Source: an uncultured Bryobacteraceae bacterium (GTDB lineage: Bacteria > Acidobacteriota > Terriglobia > Bryobacterales > Bryobacteraceae). From it: a stretch of DNA of 64,000 nt. Where the stretch lies: contig CALJAM010000017.1 in NCBI GenBank assembly GCA_938027685.1, positions 42,742-106,741 on the forward strand, read 5' to 3'. The notes under the pieces were generated by a model. The model ran no database searches and was not told the origin of the DNA. It saw only the letters and a program-made list of their open reading frames with translations. Positions 53,775-62,547 of the stretch are shown here, piece after piece; positions within the stretch are counted from its first letter, which is position 1, and every line of letters begins with the position of its first letter. A program made the translations under genes and the position numbers.

Positions 53775-54023
53775 ATGAAATACCGCGTTTTCGTATCCCT
53801 CAAGCCGACCGTACTCGATCCGCAGGGTCAGACGATCTGCCGGGCCCTGAACGGCATGGGCCATCATTGGATCGCAGACGTCCGCCAGGGCAAGTATTTC
53901 GACATCAGCTTGGCGGAAGGAGTCACGCGCGAGCAGGCCGAGCGCGACATCGAACAGATCGCCCAGGACGTCCTGGCGAACCCCGTCATTGAAGAGTATC
54001 GGGTCGAACTGCTGGAGCAGTGA
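53775..54023 (+). CDS. purS: Phosphoribosylformylglycinamidine synthase subunit PurS
   Basis: 82-residue subunit that bridges PurL and PurQ in the three-part FGAM synthase of purine synthesis. The sequence YRVFVSLKPTVLDPQGQTICRALNGMGH and VRQGKYFDISL is characteristic, and the length is exactly that of the family. Start ATG at 53775 follows GGGAGACGG. purL and purQ are not in the window, so purS is separated from its partners, or they lie outside. The neighbouring rpsU is 97 bp downstream. Confidence 0.94.
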   Translation: MKYRVFVSLKPTVLDPQGQTICRALNGMGHHWIADVRQGKYFDISLAEGVTREQAERDIEQIAQDVLANPVIEEYRVELLEQ

Positions 54024-54120
54024 CCCGGCGCCGAGGCCTTGCGCTCGGGTAAGATAAGGGATTGAGTCTGGCCTTTGAAGGCCTGCCCAACCTCACCAAA
54101 GGGGAGGAGGTGAAAACAGC

Positions 54121-54318
54121 TTGGCGGAAGTCATCGTCCAGGAAGGCGAAACCATCGAGAGCGCGCTGCGACGCTTCAAACGGAAGGTCCAGCAGGAGGA
54201 TATCATCAAGGAGATCAAGAAGCATTCCTTCTACATGAAGCCCGGCGAGAAGCGTCGCGCCAAGGAAGCGTTGGCGCGCAAGCGCGCACGCAAGAAGATG
54301 GCCAAGCTAATGGAGTAA
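54121..54318 (+). CDS. rpsU: 30S ribosomal protein bS21
   Basis: 65-residue basic protein with the bS21 pattern (IVQEGETIESALRRFKRKVQQEDIIKEIKKHSFYMKPGEKRRAKEALARKRARKK in outline; arginine/lysine-rich C terminus). Start is TTG at 54121 with a very strong GGGGAGGAGGTG ribosome site 9 nt upstream, which offsets the weak start codon. The leader contains a near-palindrome GGCCTTTGAAGGCC (54073-54086). bS21 binds the 30S platform and helps the anti-Shine-Dalgarno contact mRNA. Its stop lies near a GC-rich hairpin that separates it from the convergent DUF4412-like gene. Confidence 0.95.
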   Translation: MAEVIVQEGETIESALRRFKRKVQQEDIIKEIKKHSFYMKPGEKRRAKEALARKRARKKMAKLME

Positions 54319-54324
54319 AGCCGG

Positions 54325-54352
54325 CCGGCGGCTCCCGTGCGGGCGCCGCCGG
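54325..54352. terminator. GC-rich hairpin between convergent genes
   Basis: CCGGCGGC (54325-54332) pairs with GCCGCCGG (54345-54352), and an inner CCCG/CGGG stem extends it. No clear U-tract follows on either strand, so Rho-independent termination is uncertain. It fills the gap between the rpsU stop and the opposing stop and could serve both directions. Confidence 0.5.
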
Positions 54353-55378
54353 TCAGCGACGCAGCTTCTTCAGCTCGTTGTCCACCTGTTTGAATCCCGC
54401 CGGCACCTCGAAGCGGGAAGGGTCTATCGGCGCGGTCGAGAACCCGCTCGCCTCACTCGTAGTCTCCATGAGCAAGCTCTCGCCCTGCGGGGAGGCTGCG
54501 GCGGATTGCCCGGCTTGCTCGGGCGGGGGCTGCTGAGGCGTTTCCTTCTTTTTTCCCGGGCGGCCGAAGCGCCCCAAGCCGCCCAGCCGGCCCAGAGCGC
54601 TGCCGATCGAAGGCTGCTCCTCCGCCGGACGCGCCTCAGGCTGAGGCCGTCCCGCGACCGCCTGCTCGCCCACCATGTGCATGCGAGTCACCTCGAGGAC
54701 CGCAAGCCCGTCCAACTCGGCGGCCAGCTTGCGCAGTTCCGCCATGGCACGAGCCTGTTGGGCGTCCTGTCCCCCAAGGAAGCCTGCTGACGGCACCCAC
54801 GGGATTTTCTGCGCCATACGGCGGAAGAAATCCCGAACCTCCTGATAGCCGGGCACGGCGGCGATCCACTGCTCGCTGGTCACGCTCATGATGATCTCGC
54901 GCTTGCCGCTCTTCTTATCGGTCCCCTCCATTTCGATCCGCATCCGGACGAGGCGCGCATCCATACCCGCGATGGACTTGGTCTCAGAGGTGGGTTCGAC
55001 GGAAACTTTGAAGGAGACGTCCGCCGACTTGCCCTTCCCCGCCGCCATCCTGGACTCGAGCTCTTTGAGCAGTTCCGCCATTTCCGCGAAGGTGAGGACG
55101 GAAAAGGTTTTCTTGTCGAAGTCCACGTGGGTGATGGTCTCCCGATCGAGGTCGATGATTTGCGCGTCGTGCCGGGAGATCGTGGCCAGGCGGTTGCCTT
55201 TCACGAAGTAGCTGGTGCGCAGCGGTTCCCGGGCCTCCTTGGAAAAGACGGCCGCGACCTTCATGGCGCCAGCCATCATTCCGCCCGTCACGCGCGAGAT
55301 GTGCTGGTAGCTGAAATCGGCCGACAGCCGGGCGCCAGCCCACAGTACCAGGAGTCCGCAGATCGCAAGTTTTCTCAT
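54353..55378 (-). CDS. DUF4412-like exported protein with Gly/Pro-rich tail
   Basis: 341-residue protein with a signal peptide (KLAICGLLVLWAGARLSA). Residues 20-230 form a fold of the DUF4412 kind (TSYFVKGNRLATISRHDAQIIDLDRETITHVDFDKKTFSVLTFAEM), where the middle resembles a LolA-like beta sheet. Residues 240-320 are rich in Gly, Pro and Gln. Start 55378 follows GGAGGGC. No function is established for DUF4412; periplasmic sensing of lipids or proteins is a guess. It converges with rpsU and is divergent from the PH-domain gene. Confidence 0.7.
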   Translation of the reverse strand: MRKLAICGLLVLWAGARLSADFSYQHISRVTGGMMAGAMKVAAVFSKEAREPLRTSYFVKGNRLATISRHDAQIIDLDRETITHVDFDKKTFSVLTFAEMAELLKELESRMAAGKGKSADVSFKVSVEPTSETKSIAGMDARLVRMRIEMEGTDKKSGKREIIMSVTSEQWIAAVPGYQEVRDFFRRMAQKIPWVPSAGFLGGQDAQQARAMAELRKLAAELDGLAVLEVTRMHMVGEQAVAGRPQPEARPAEEQPSIGSALGRLGGLGRFGRPGKKKETPQQPPPEQAGQSAAASPQGESLLMETTSEASGFSTAPIDPSRFEVPAGFKQVDNELKKLRR

Positions 55379-55511
55379 TGCCCTCCTCCTGCGCGGTCCG
55401 ACTTGACGACCGCTTCGAACCAAAATAACGCAAATCGGCTGCGACGGGCTGCCCGTTGGCTACAATGAACCTACGGATGTCGCGGCCGGCCGCGGTTACC
55501 CGGAGGTTCTT

Positions 55512-55982
55512 ATGAGCGAGATGACGGTGCGCCCGACGCTCAAATGGGTGCGCTTTGCCTACACGGTTTGGTTCCTCATCGCGTTCGCGCTGGTTCTCAT
55601 CTGCAACAACTACTGGGACGGGAAGTACCTGGAGTGGGTGGCGCTGGGCGTCGGCCTGCTCTGGCTGGCTTGGCCGCTTCCGCTGCAAATCCGCAGGCGG
55701 ATGACCAAGCTCATCATCGAGGACGATAGGCTGCGGCTGGAGGCGGGCCTGTTTTCGAAGACCACGCGCACGCTCCAGCTTTCCAAGATCCAGGACGTCA
55801 CGGTGCGGCAGTCGCTGGTGCAGCGCATGCTGAACCTTGGCGATCTGGCGCTGGAAACGGCAGGAGAATCGGGCGCTCTGCTCGTCAGAGATCTCGACCA
55901 ACCGCAGGTCGTGGCCGATCAGATTATGGACCTGGCGCGCGGGCAGCAACCGCAGGCGAAGCGGAAGGAGTCGAAGAATTGA
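55512..55982 (+). CDS. Bacterial PH-domain (bPH2) membrane protein
   Basis: 156-residue protein with two membrane helices (about 17-33 and 42-60) and a bPH2 domain (about 65-135, TKLIIEDDRLRLEAGLFSKTTRTLQLSKIQDVTVRQSLVQRMLNLGDL in outline). Such proteins (YdbS/YdbT-like) are found in the membrane and linked to envelope stress or export in Gram-positive bacteria, but no clear role is known. Its stop overlaps the TTG start of the following SDR gene (TTGA), so the two are translationally coupled, an unusual pairing. Confidence 0.8.
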   Translation: MSEMTVRPTLKWVRFAYTVWFLIAFALVLICNNYWDGKYLEWVALGVGLLWLAWPLPLQIRRRMTKLIIEDDRLRLEAGLFSKTTRTLQLSKIQDVTVRQSLVQRMLNLGDLALETAGESGALLVRDLDQPQVVADQIMDLARGQQPQAKRKESKN

Positions 55983-56734
55983 GCAGGACGCTGGAAGGCA
56001 AGATCGCTCTCATCACCGGAGCCAGTCGCGGCTTGGGCAAGGCGATGGCCTTGGCCCTGGCCGACGCGGGCGCGAGCCTGGGGCTGGTCTCGCGCGATAA
56101 GTCTGCGCTGGAAGCAACGGTAGCCGAAGCGCGCTCGTTGGGCGCCGAAGCGGAAGGGTTCGCGGCCGACGTAAGCCGGGAAGAGCAGGTGGCTGCGCTT
56201 CGCGACCAGGTGATCGCGCGCTTCGGCAAGCTGCATATCCTCATCAACAACGCCGGCATCAACATCCGCAAGCCGGTGACCGAGTTCACGCTGGAGGAGT
56301 GGCGCCGGGTGTTGGACACCAACCTGACCGGCGCCTTCCTGATGGTGCGCGCCTTCTTGCCGCACATGCGCGGCCTCGGCTACGGCAGGATCATCAACGT
56401 CACTTCCACGCTCAGCCACGTGGGCCTGCCGCTGCGCACCGCCTACGCCGCCAGCAAAGCAGGGTTGCTCGGCTTTACGCGCGCTCTCGCGCTCGAGCTG
56501 GCTCCCGAGGGTATTACGGTGGTGGGCATAAGTCCGGGACCGTTCGCCACCGAGATCAACCGGCCCCTGCTCGAGGATCCGGCGGTGAGCCGCGAATTCA
56601 TTGCGCGCGTTCCCTTGGGCCGATGGGGAAAGTTGGAGGAGGTGGGCAAGCTCGCCGTGTATCTCTGTTCGGAGGAGGCCGCGTTCATCACGGGCAGCGA
56701 CATCCTGATCGACGGCGGCTGGTGCGCGCAATGA
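55979..56734 (+). CDS. Short-chain dehydrogenase/reductase (SDR, FabG-like)
   Basis: 251-residue NAD(P)-dependent oxidoreductase. Motifs are TGASRGLG (glycine-rich cofactor loop, about 14-21), NNAG, the catalytic Ser, YAASK and the C-terminal ITGSDILIDGG. The substrate could be a sugar acid or 3-ketoacyl compound; gluconate or glucose dehydrogenase relatives share the look. The start is TTG at 55979, overlapping the PH-domain stop. It lies directly upstream of the sugar-binding lipoprotein and Ldh2, so a sugar/polyol role is likely. Confidence 0.88.
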   Translation: MSRTLEGKIALITGASRGLGKAMALALADAGASLGLVSRDKSALEATVAEARSLGAEAEGFAADVSREEQVAALRDQVIARFGKLHILINNAGINIRKPVTEFTLEEWRRVLDTNLTGAFLMVRAFLPHMRGLGYGRIINVTSTLSHVGLPLRTAYAASKAGLLGFTRALALELAPEGITVVGISPGPFATEINRPLLEDPAVSREFIARVPLGRWGKLEEVGKLAVYLCSEEAAFITGSDILIDGGWCAQ

Positions 56735-57687
56735 GGGCAGCCGGCTGGTGGCTGGCGGCGATCCTGGCGATCAGCGGCTGCCGGCGCGCCGAACAACGTG
56801 TCATCGGTGTGGTTCCAAAATCCACCGCCCACGTGTTCTGGGTGGCGGTGGAAAGCGGGGTGCGCGCTGCCGCGCGTGATTTAGGAGTCCGAATCATCTG
56901 GAACGGCCCGCCGGCGGAGACCGACTACGACCGCCAGATCCAGATCGTGGATTCCATGATCGCGCGCCGCGTCAACGGGCTGGCCGTTGCAGCCGCCGAA
57001 CGCAAGGCGCTGGTAGGACCCATTGAGCGCGCCACGGCGGCCGGCATTCCGGTGGTTGTCTTCGACTCGGGAGTGGATTCTGCGCGATACACCTGCTTCG
57101 TCGCCACCAACAACTATGAAGCGGGCGAGATGGGAGCGCGCACGCTGGGCAAGCTGCTGGGCGGGCGCGGCAAGGTGGCCATGGTTCTGCACGCGCCCGG
57201 CAGCTACTCGACGATGGAGCGGGAACGCGGCTTCGAGGATGTCATGCGCAAGGAGTTTCCCGCCGTCCGCATCGTGGCTCGGCAGTTCGGAATGGCGGAC
57301 CGGGCGAAAGCGCGGGCTGCAGCGGAGAACATGCTGGCGGCGCATCCGGATCTGGACGGGTTGTTCGCCTCCACCGAGCCCTCTTCTTCGGGCGCGGCGT
57401 TGGCTCTTAAGGGACGCCGACTGGCGGGCAAGGTCCGCTTCGTTGGTTTCGATTTCTCGGCCGGCATGATCGAGGACCTGAAGGCCGGCGTCATGGATGC
57501 CATGGTGGTGCAGGATCCGTTCGGCATGGGCTATGAAGTGATCCGTCTGCTGGTGAACAAGCTCGATGGGAAAAGCGTGCCGCAGCGCGTTGACCTGCAC
57601 GCCCGAGTGGTGACGCGCGCCGATTGGGAGAAACCCGAAATCCAGCGGCTGCTGTTGCCGCAACTGGAGGTCATGTCGCAACGATGA
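56731..57687 (+). CDS. Periplasmic sugar-binding lipoprotein (type-1 PBP)
   Basis: 318-residue substrate-binding protein of the RbsB/LacI-like fold. The N terminus has a lipobox LAISGC with Cys17, so it is membrane-anchored. Pattern GVVPKSTAHVFWVAVESGVRAAARDLG and LFASTEPSSSGAALALKG match sugar-binding proteins. No ATPase or permease gene lies beside it, so it is an orphan in this window. Start overlaps the SDR stop (ATGA), and its stop overlaps the Ldh2 start. Possibly a sensor for the sugar or a partner of a distant ABC transporter. Confidence 0.87.
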   Translation: MRAAGWWLAAILAISGCRRAEQRVIGVVPKSTAHVFWVAVESGVRAAARDLGVRIIWNGPPAETDYDRQIQIVDSMIARRVNGLAVAAAERKALVGPIERATAAGIPVVVFDSGVDSARYTCFVATNNYEAGEMGARTLGKLLGGRGKVAMVLHAPGSYSTMERERGFEDVMRKEFPAVRIVARQFGMADRAKARAAAENMLAAHPDLDGLFASTEPSSSGAALALKGRRLAGKVRFVGFDFSAGMIEDLKAGVMDAMVVQDPFGMGYEVIRLLVNKLDGKSVPQRVDLHARVVTRADWEKPEIQRLLLPQLEVMSQR

Positions 57688-58784
57688 AACCTGAAGCCTC
57701 GCCGGCCGCCGTCGTGATCCGTGCGGAGGATCTCAGGGAGTTCATCCGGAATGTCCTGACCGCCGCCGGCGTATCGCCTGACAAAGCGGCCCTGGTCGCC
57801 GACCCCCTGGTCGCTTCCAGCCTGCGTGGGGTGGATTCGCACGGCGTGCAACTGCTGCCGCACTACGTGGGCCAGATCGAGTGCGGCATCGTGAACCCGG
57901 AGGCCGAAGGGCACGTGGTGAAGGAGAACGGCGCCTGCCTGATCTACGACGCCGAGCACGGCTTTGGGCAGGTAACGGCCCCGATCTGCTGCCGGCATGC
58001 CGTCCGACTGGCGGCGCGTTGCGGCCTTTCCATGGTGATCGCGCGAGAGGCCAACCACTTTGGCGCGGCGGCGTATTGGGGACAATTGATCTCGCGCGAA
58101 GGCCTGATCGGCATCGTCATGTGCGACGCCTCGATGCAGGTGCCGCCCTGGCAGGGTCGTGAAGCACGCCTGGGTACGAACCCCATCTGCGTGTCGGTAC
58201 CCCATCCTCAGGGTCAGGGCTGGTTGCTCGATATGGCCACCACCACCGCGGCCTATGGAAAGCTCGAGCAGGCTTTGCTGCGCGGCGAGAAGACCATCCC
58301 CTACGGCTGGGCGGTAGATCGCGAAGGCGTGCCGACCACCGATCTCGAGCAGGCGCTCAAGGGATTGCTCATGCCGCTGGGCGGCTACAAAGGCACGGGT
58401 TTGGCGATGATGGTCGAAATCCTCACCGGCGTGCTGGCGGGAGGCCCCGTCTACGGCACCCAGGTCACCGGAGTGCGTCATCGCGGGCGCCCCATGCGAT
58501 GCAATCACACTTTCATCGCCATCGACGTCAGCCGCTTCCTGCCGCTGGAAGAGTTTTACCGGCGCATGGAAGCGTGGATCCGGGACGTGAAATCGGCAGC
58601 GCCCGCGAAAGGCTACGATGAGGTGCTGGTGGCCGGCGAGCCGGAGCGGCGCGCCGAAGAGCAGAGGCGGCGCCACGGCATCCCGATCATGGCCGGTCAC
58701 TGGGAGCCCCTGGTGAGACTGGCCCGGCGGTACGGCGTCCCGCTGCCGCCGGTCTGTCATCGCCACACGCAGACGGCTTCCTGA
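57684..58784 (+). CDS. Ldh2/malate-lactate-type NAD(P) dehydrogenase
   Basis: 366-residue oxidoreductase of the Ldh2 family (type-2 malate/L-lactate and ureidoglycolate dehydrogenases, and sugar-acid reductases). The signature VDSHGVQLLPHY, REANHFGAAAYWG (with the probable catalytic His) and LGTNPICVSVPHP are visible. The reaction, between a 2-hydroxyacid and its 2-oxoacid, suits a sugar-acid branch. Start is the ATG at 57684, coupled to the PBP gene by ATGA. The ara-type operon follows 68 bp later. Confidence 0.85.
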   Translation: MKPEASPAAVVIRAEDLREFIRNVLTAAGVSPDKAALVADPLVASSLRGVDSHGVQLLPHYVGQIECGIVNPEAEGHVVKENGACLIYDAEHGFGQVTAPICCRHAVRLAARCGLSMVIAREANHFGAAAYWGQLISREGLIGIVMCDASMQVPPWQGREARLGTNPICVSVPHPQGQGWLLDMATTTAAYGKLEQALLRGEKTIPYGWAVDREGVPTTDLEQALKGLLMPLGGYKGTGLAMMVEILTGVLAGGPVYGTQVTGVRHRGRPMRCNHTFIAIDVSRFLPLEEFYRRMEAWIRDVKSAAPAKGYDEVLVAGEPERRAEEQRRRHGIPIMAGHWEPLVRLARRYGVPLPPVCHRHTQTAS

Positions 58785-58808
58785 CCGCCGTCCGCCCCGT
58801 TCTATACT
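58781..58808 (+). promoter_or_regulatory. Promoter candidate of the arabinose-type operon
   Basis: CTGACC (58781-58786) and TATACT (58803-58808) are spaced by 16 bp. It overlaps the stop codon of the Ldh2 gene and would start transcription near 58815, upstream of a strong AAGGAGGAG ribosome site. No AraC-like operator was seen. Confidence 0.5.
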
Positions 58809-58852
58809 GAATCGGTTCCTCGCAAGGAGGAGAGAAAGGAGTCCAGCGCACT

Positions 58853-60250
58853 ATGACGTTCGGATTGATCGTGGGCAACCGCGGCTTCTTCCCGGATCAC
58901 CTGGCGCGAAGCGGGCGCGAACAGATCATTGCGGCCTTGGAGGCGGCGGGCCATCGGGTGGTGGCGCCAAGTCCCGAGGACACCAAGTTCGGGGCGGTTG
59001 AGACGCGCGCGGAAGCCAAGAAATGTGCCGAGATCTTCCGCGCGCAGGCAGACTCGATCGACGGCATCATCATCACGCTCCCTAACTTCGGTGACGAAAA
59101 GTCGGCCGCAGAAGCCGTCCGGCTCTCCGGACTGCGCGTGCCGGTGCTCGTGCATGCGTTCCCCGACGACGCGGGTCGAATGACGGTGGCCGACCGGCGC
59201 GACAGCTTCTGCGGAAAAATGAGCGTCTGCAACAACCTGCGACAGTACGGGATCGCGTATTCGCTGACGACGCTGCATACGGAATCGCCGGACTCCGAAG
59301 TTTTCCGTCGCGACATCGAATGGTTTGCCGCAGTCTGTCGGGTCGTGCGGGGCCTGCGGGGACTCCGCGTGGGCGCCATCGGGGCCCGGCCCGCCGCTTT
59401 CAATACGGTGCGCTACAGCGAGAAGATCCTGGAACGTTACGGAATCACGGTCGAACCGGTGGATCTCTCGGAGATCTTCGGGCGCGCCTGGCGGCTGGCG
59501 GACGACGAGCCGGCGGTGCGCCACAAGCTCGAAGAAATTCGCGCCTACGTGAACACGGCGGGCACGCCGGAGGAGGCCTTGCTGCGCATGGCCAAGCTGG
59601 GCGTGGCCATTGACGAATGGATGAAGGCCGCCGAGGTGACCATCAGCGCCATCCAGTGTTGGACCTCGCTCGAGCAGTACTACGGCGTCGTGCCCTGCAC
59701 GCTGATGAGCATGATGAGCGACCGCATGATGTCGAGCGCCTGCGAGGTGGACATCCCGGGCGCCATTGCCATGCACGCGCTGCGTCTGGCTTCGGGCACC
59801 CCCAGCGCGCTGCTCGACTGGAACAACAACTACGGCGACGCGCCCGACAAGGCTGTCTGTTTCCATTGCTCGAACCTGCCCAAGCACTTCTTTGCCGACT
59901 TCCGCATGGACTATCAGGAAATCATCGCCGGCACGGTAGGCAAGGAGAGCACGTACGGCACCGTAGTGGGTCGCGTCAAAGCCGGCCCGGTGACCTTCCT
60001 GCGCCTCTCCACGGACGACATCGCGGGGCGCATGCGGGGCTACGTAGGACAGGGGCGATTCACGGACGATCCGCTCGAAACCTTCGGCGGCGCGGGCGTC
60101 GTCGAAGTGCCGCGCTTGCAGGAGTTGCTGCGCTACGTGTGCGAGAACGGCTTCGAGCATCACGTGGCCGCCAATCTCTCCGAGTGCGCGGCGGCGATCC
60201 ACGAGGCCGCTACCAAGTATCTGGGCTGGGAGATCTACTGGCACCGCTAG
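58853..60250 (+). CDS. L-fucose/L-arabinose isomerase-family protein
   Basis: 465-residue sugar isomerase of the fucose-isomerase fold, first gene of the pentose operon. It opens with a Rossmann-like domain (VGNRGFFPDHLARSGREQIIAALE), has the middle domain (CGKMSVCNNLRQYGIAYSL, RVGAIGARPAAFNTVRYSEK) and a C-terminal domain with PCTLMSMMSDRMMSSACEVDIPGAIAM. It is not close to canonical AraA; given AraB- and AraD-like partners directly downstream it probably converts L-arabinose (or a related aldopentose) to the ketose. Strong ribosome site AAGGAGGAG upstream. Metal ligands could not be placed with confidence. Confidence 0.82.
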   Translation: MTFGLIVGNRGFFPDHLARSGREQIIAALEAAGHRVVAPSPEDTKFGAVETRAEAKKCAEIFRAQADSIDGIIITLPNFGDEKSAAEAVRLSGLRVPVLVHAFPDDAGRMTVADRRDSFCGKMSVCNNLRQYGIAYSLTTLHTESPDSEVFRRDIEWFAAVCRVVRGLRGLRVGAIGARPAAFNTVRYSEKILERYGITVEPVDLSEIFGRAWRLADDEPAVRHKLEEIRAYVNTAGTPEEALLRMAKLGVAIDEWMKAAEVTISAIQCWTSLEQYYGVVPCTLMSMMSDRMMSSACEVDIPGAIAMHALRLASGTPSALLDWNNNYGDAPDKAVCFHCSNLPKHFFADFRMDYQEIIAGTVGKESTYGTVVGRVKAGPVTFLRLSTDDIAGRMRGYVGQGRFTDDPLETFGGAGVVEVPRLQELLRYVCENGFEHHVAANLSECAAAIHEAATKYLGWEIYWHR

Positions 60251-60259
60251 GAGGAAAGC

Positions 60260-61843
60260 ATGGCCGTGGTGGCGGGAGTGGACTTCGGAACGCTGAGCGT
60301 CCGTGTCTCCATCGTGGACAGCGAACGGGGCCGGTTGGGGTCGGGCGTGGCCGAATATCCTTTGCATCGCAAGAAGGAGGATCCCGACCACGCCACGCAG
60401 AGTCACGCCGACCATATGCGCGCGCTGGTCGAGGCCATGGCGCGGGCGCTCGATGCGGCCGGCGTGCCCGGCGAGCGCATCGAAGCCATCGCGCTGGACA
60501 CCACGGGCTCCAGCGTCCTGCCGGTGGGCGAAGGGCTGGAACCGCTGGACGACTACTATCTCTGGTGCGACCACCGGGCCTGGCGCGAAGCGGCCGAAAT
60601 CACCGCCAAGGCGCATGAGATGAAACTCGAGGCCATCCAGTGGTGCGGCGGGGTCTACTCTTCCGAGTGGGGATTCTCCAAGCTGCTGCACTGGCTCCGC
60701 CACAATCCGGACAAGCGCGACCGCATGGTCACGGTCATGGAGCACTGCGACATGGTCGTCTCCGTACTGTGCGGCATCCGTGATCCCGAACAGGTGCCGC
60801 GCTCGGTCTGCGCCATGGGGCACAAGTGGCTGTGGAACGCCTCCCTGGGCGGATTGCCGCCTGAAGAATTCCTCGTGGCAGTCGATCCCCTACTGGCGGG
60901 TGTGCGCGACAAGATCCGCGGGCGCTTCGGCGCCTCGGATCAGATCGCAGGCCGCCTCTGTCCTGAGTGGGCGGAAAAACTGCGGTTGCGGCCCGGCATC
61001 CCGATCCCGATCGGCGCCTTCGATGCGCATTGGGACGCCATCGGGGCAGGGGTGCGGGAAGGCGACGTGGTGAACGTGGTGGGCACATCCACCTGCATCA
61101 TGGCCATCATGCGCGACGTGCGGCTGATTCCCGGCGTCTGCGGCGTGGTGCCCGGTTCCATCCACCCCAAGATGACGGGCGTGGAGGCGGGCCTTTCGGC
61201 CACCGGGGACATCTTCGACGCCATCGCACGACGCGCGGGAACCACCGTCGCGGAGCTTTCGCACGGGCTGGAGCGTTTCCGCGCGGGGCAGACCGGTCTG
61301 CTGCGGCTGACCTGGGACAACGGTGACCGCACCGTGCTTGTCAATCCCGAGCTGGGCGGCGTGACCTTCGGCTGGAATCTGACGCACAGCCCGCAGGACG
61401 AGCTCTTTGCCGCCATTGAAGGGACCGCCTTCCACACTCGGGTGATCCTGGAGCGCATGCAGGAGTACGGCGTGCCCATCCGGCGCGTCATCAACGGCGG
61501 CGGCGTGCCGCAGCGAAACGAAGTGCTGAACCGCGTGTACGCCAACGTCTTCAACAAGCCGGTACTGGTCCCTGAAAAGGAAGTGACCAGCCTGGGATCG
61601 GCGATCTTCGCCTTCCTCGCGGCGGGAACCTTCAACACCGTCGAGGAAGCTCAGGACGCGCTCTGCCCAAGCTTTCGCACGGTGGAGCCGGATCCGGCTG
61701 CGGCCGCGGTCTACGAGGAGTTATACCCTCTGTTTCGCAAGATGTACTTCGCGCTGGGCAAGCCGGATGCGGGCGCCGTGGCTGCGGGCGACGTTCTGCC
61801 CGCGCTGCGCCGCATCGCCGCACGCCAGCGAGGCAACGCATGA
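60260..61843 (+). CDS. araB: Ribulokinase-like FGGY carbohydrate kinase
   Basis: 527-residue kinase that phosphorylates a ketopentose, presumably L-ribulose. The FGGY hallmarks are GVDFGTLSVRVSIVD (phosphate 1), LDTTGSSVLPV, WCDHRA, GAFDAHWDAIGAG, GTSTCIM and the ATP site NGGGVPQRNEVLNRVYANVF. The length and GTSTC sequence match AraB rather than xylulokinase. Start ATG 60260 follows AGGAGGAAA. The stop overlaps the AraD start (ATGA), so translation is coupled. The symbol is based on operon context and family resemblance. Confidence 0.88.
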   Translation: MAVVAGVDFGTLSVRVSIVDSERGRLGSGVAEYPLHRKKEDPDHATQSHADHMRALVEAMARALDAAGVPGERIEAIALDTTGSSVLPVGEGLEPLDDYYLWCDHRAWREAAEITAKAHEMKLEAIQWCGGVYSSEWGFSKLLHWLRHNPDKRDRMVTVMEHCDMVVSVLCGIRDPEQVPRSVCAMGHKWLWNASLGGLPPEEFLVAVDPLLAGVRDKIRGRFGASDQIAGRLCPEWAEKLRLRPGIPIPIGAFDAHWDAIGAGVREGDVVNVVGTSTCIMAIMRDVRLIPGVCGVVPGSIHPKMTGVEAGLSATGDIFDAIARRAGTTVAELSHGLERFRAGQTGLLRLTWDNGDRTVLVNPELGGVTFGWNLTHSPQDELFAAIEGTAFHTRVILERMQEYGVPIRRVINGGGVPQRNEVLNRVYANVFNKPVLVPEKEVTSLGSAIFAFLAAGTFNTVEEAQDALCPSFRTVEPDPAAAAVYEELYPLFRKMYFALGKPDAGAVAAGDVLPALRRIAARQRGNA

Positions 61844-62547
61844 GCCTGGAATCCCTGCGCGCCGAGGTCTTCCAAGCCAATCTCGAATTGGTGCGTCGCG
61901 GCCTGGTGCTTTACACGTTCGGCAACGCCAGCGGCAGGGATCCGGCTTCAGACCTGATTGTGATCAAGCCGAGCGGCGTGCCTTATGAGGAGTTGAAGCC
62001 TGCGGACCTCGTGGTCGTGGACCTCGAGGGTCGAGTGGTCGAAGGCGCCTTGCGGCCTTCGTCGGATCTGCCCACGCATCTGGCCTTGTACCGCGCGTTC
62101 CCTACGGTTTGCGGAGTAGTCCACACCCATTCGCGCGCGGCGACAGCCTTCGCCCAGGCCTGCCGGGAGATCCCCTGTCTGGGAACTACTCATGCCGACT
62201 ACTTTCACGGCCCGGTCCCCGTCACCCGCATGCTTTCAGCCCAGGAAGTCGCGTCGGATTACGAAGTGAACACCGGCGCCCTGATCGTAAGCACCTTGGC
62301 GGGCACGGATCCCCTGGCCAGACCCGGCATCCTCGTTGCGGGGCATGGACCTTTCACGTGGGGACGCAGCGCCGCCGAAGCAGCGCATCATGCCGTCATC
62401 GTAGAGGAACTGGCCGAGATGGCGTGGAGAACGCTCACCTTGAATCCGACCGCGGCGTCCCTGCCGAGTTACCTCATCGACAAACACTTCTTCCGCAAGC
62501 ACGGTCCCGGCGCCTATTACGGCCAGCCGGGCAGGGAGGAATCATGA
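61840..62547 (+). CDS. araD: L-ribulose-5-phosphate 4-epimerase
   Basis: 235-residue class-II aldolase-fold epimerase that turns L-ribulose-5-phosphate into D-xylulose-5-phosphate. Zinc ligands H95, H97 and H169, D76 in PSSDLPTH, catalytic D120 (HADYFHG) and Y227 (GAYYGQ) all fall at the same places as in E. coli AraD. The ending KHFFRKHGPGAYYGQ is diagnostic of AraD and distinguishes it from fuculose- or rhamnulose-phosphate aldolases. Coupled to araB (ATGA) and to galM (ATGA). Confirms the L-arabinose-like pathway. Confidence 0.95.
   Translation: MSLESLRAEVFQANLELVRRGLVLYTFGNASGRDPASDLIVIKPSGVPYEELKPADLVVVDLEGRVVEGALRPSSDLPTHLALYRAFPTVCGVVHTHSRAATAFAQACREIPCLGTTHADYFHGPVPVTRMLSAQEVASDYEVNTGALIVSTLAGTDPLARPGILVAGHGPFTWGRSAAEAAHHAVIVEELAEMAWRTLTLNPTAASLPSYLIDKHFFRKHGPGAYYGQPGREES

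Noticed and set aside
61840..62547. Fuculose- or rhamnulose-phosphate aldolase linking to the BMC aldehyde dehydrogenase
   Set aside because: The D120/Y227 pair and the ending GAYYGQ are those of AraD, so the pathway would not release lactaldehyde. The two loci are also about 30 kb apart.
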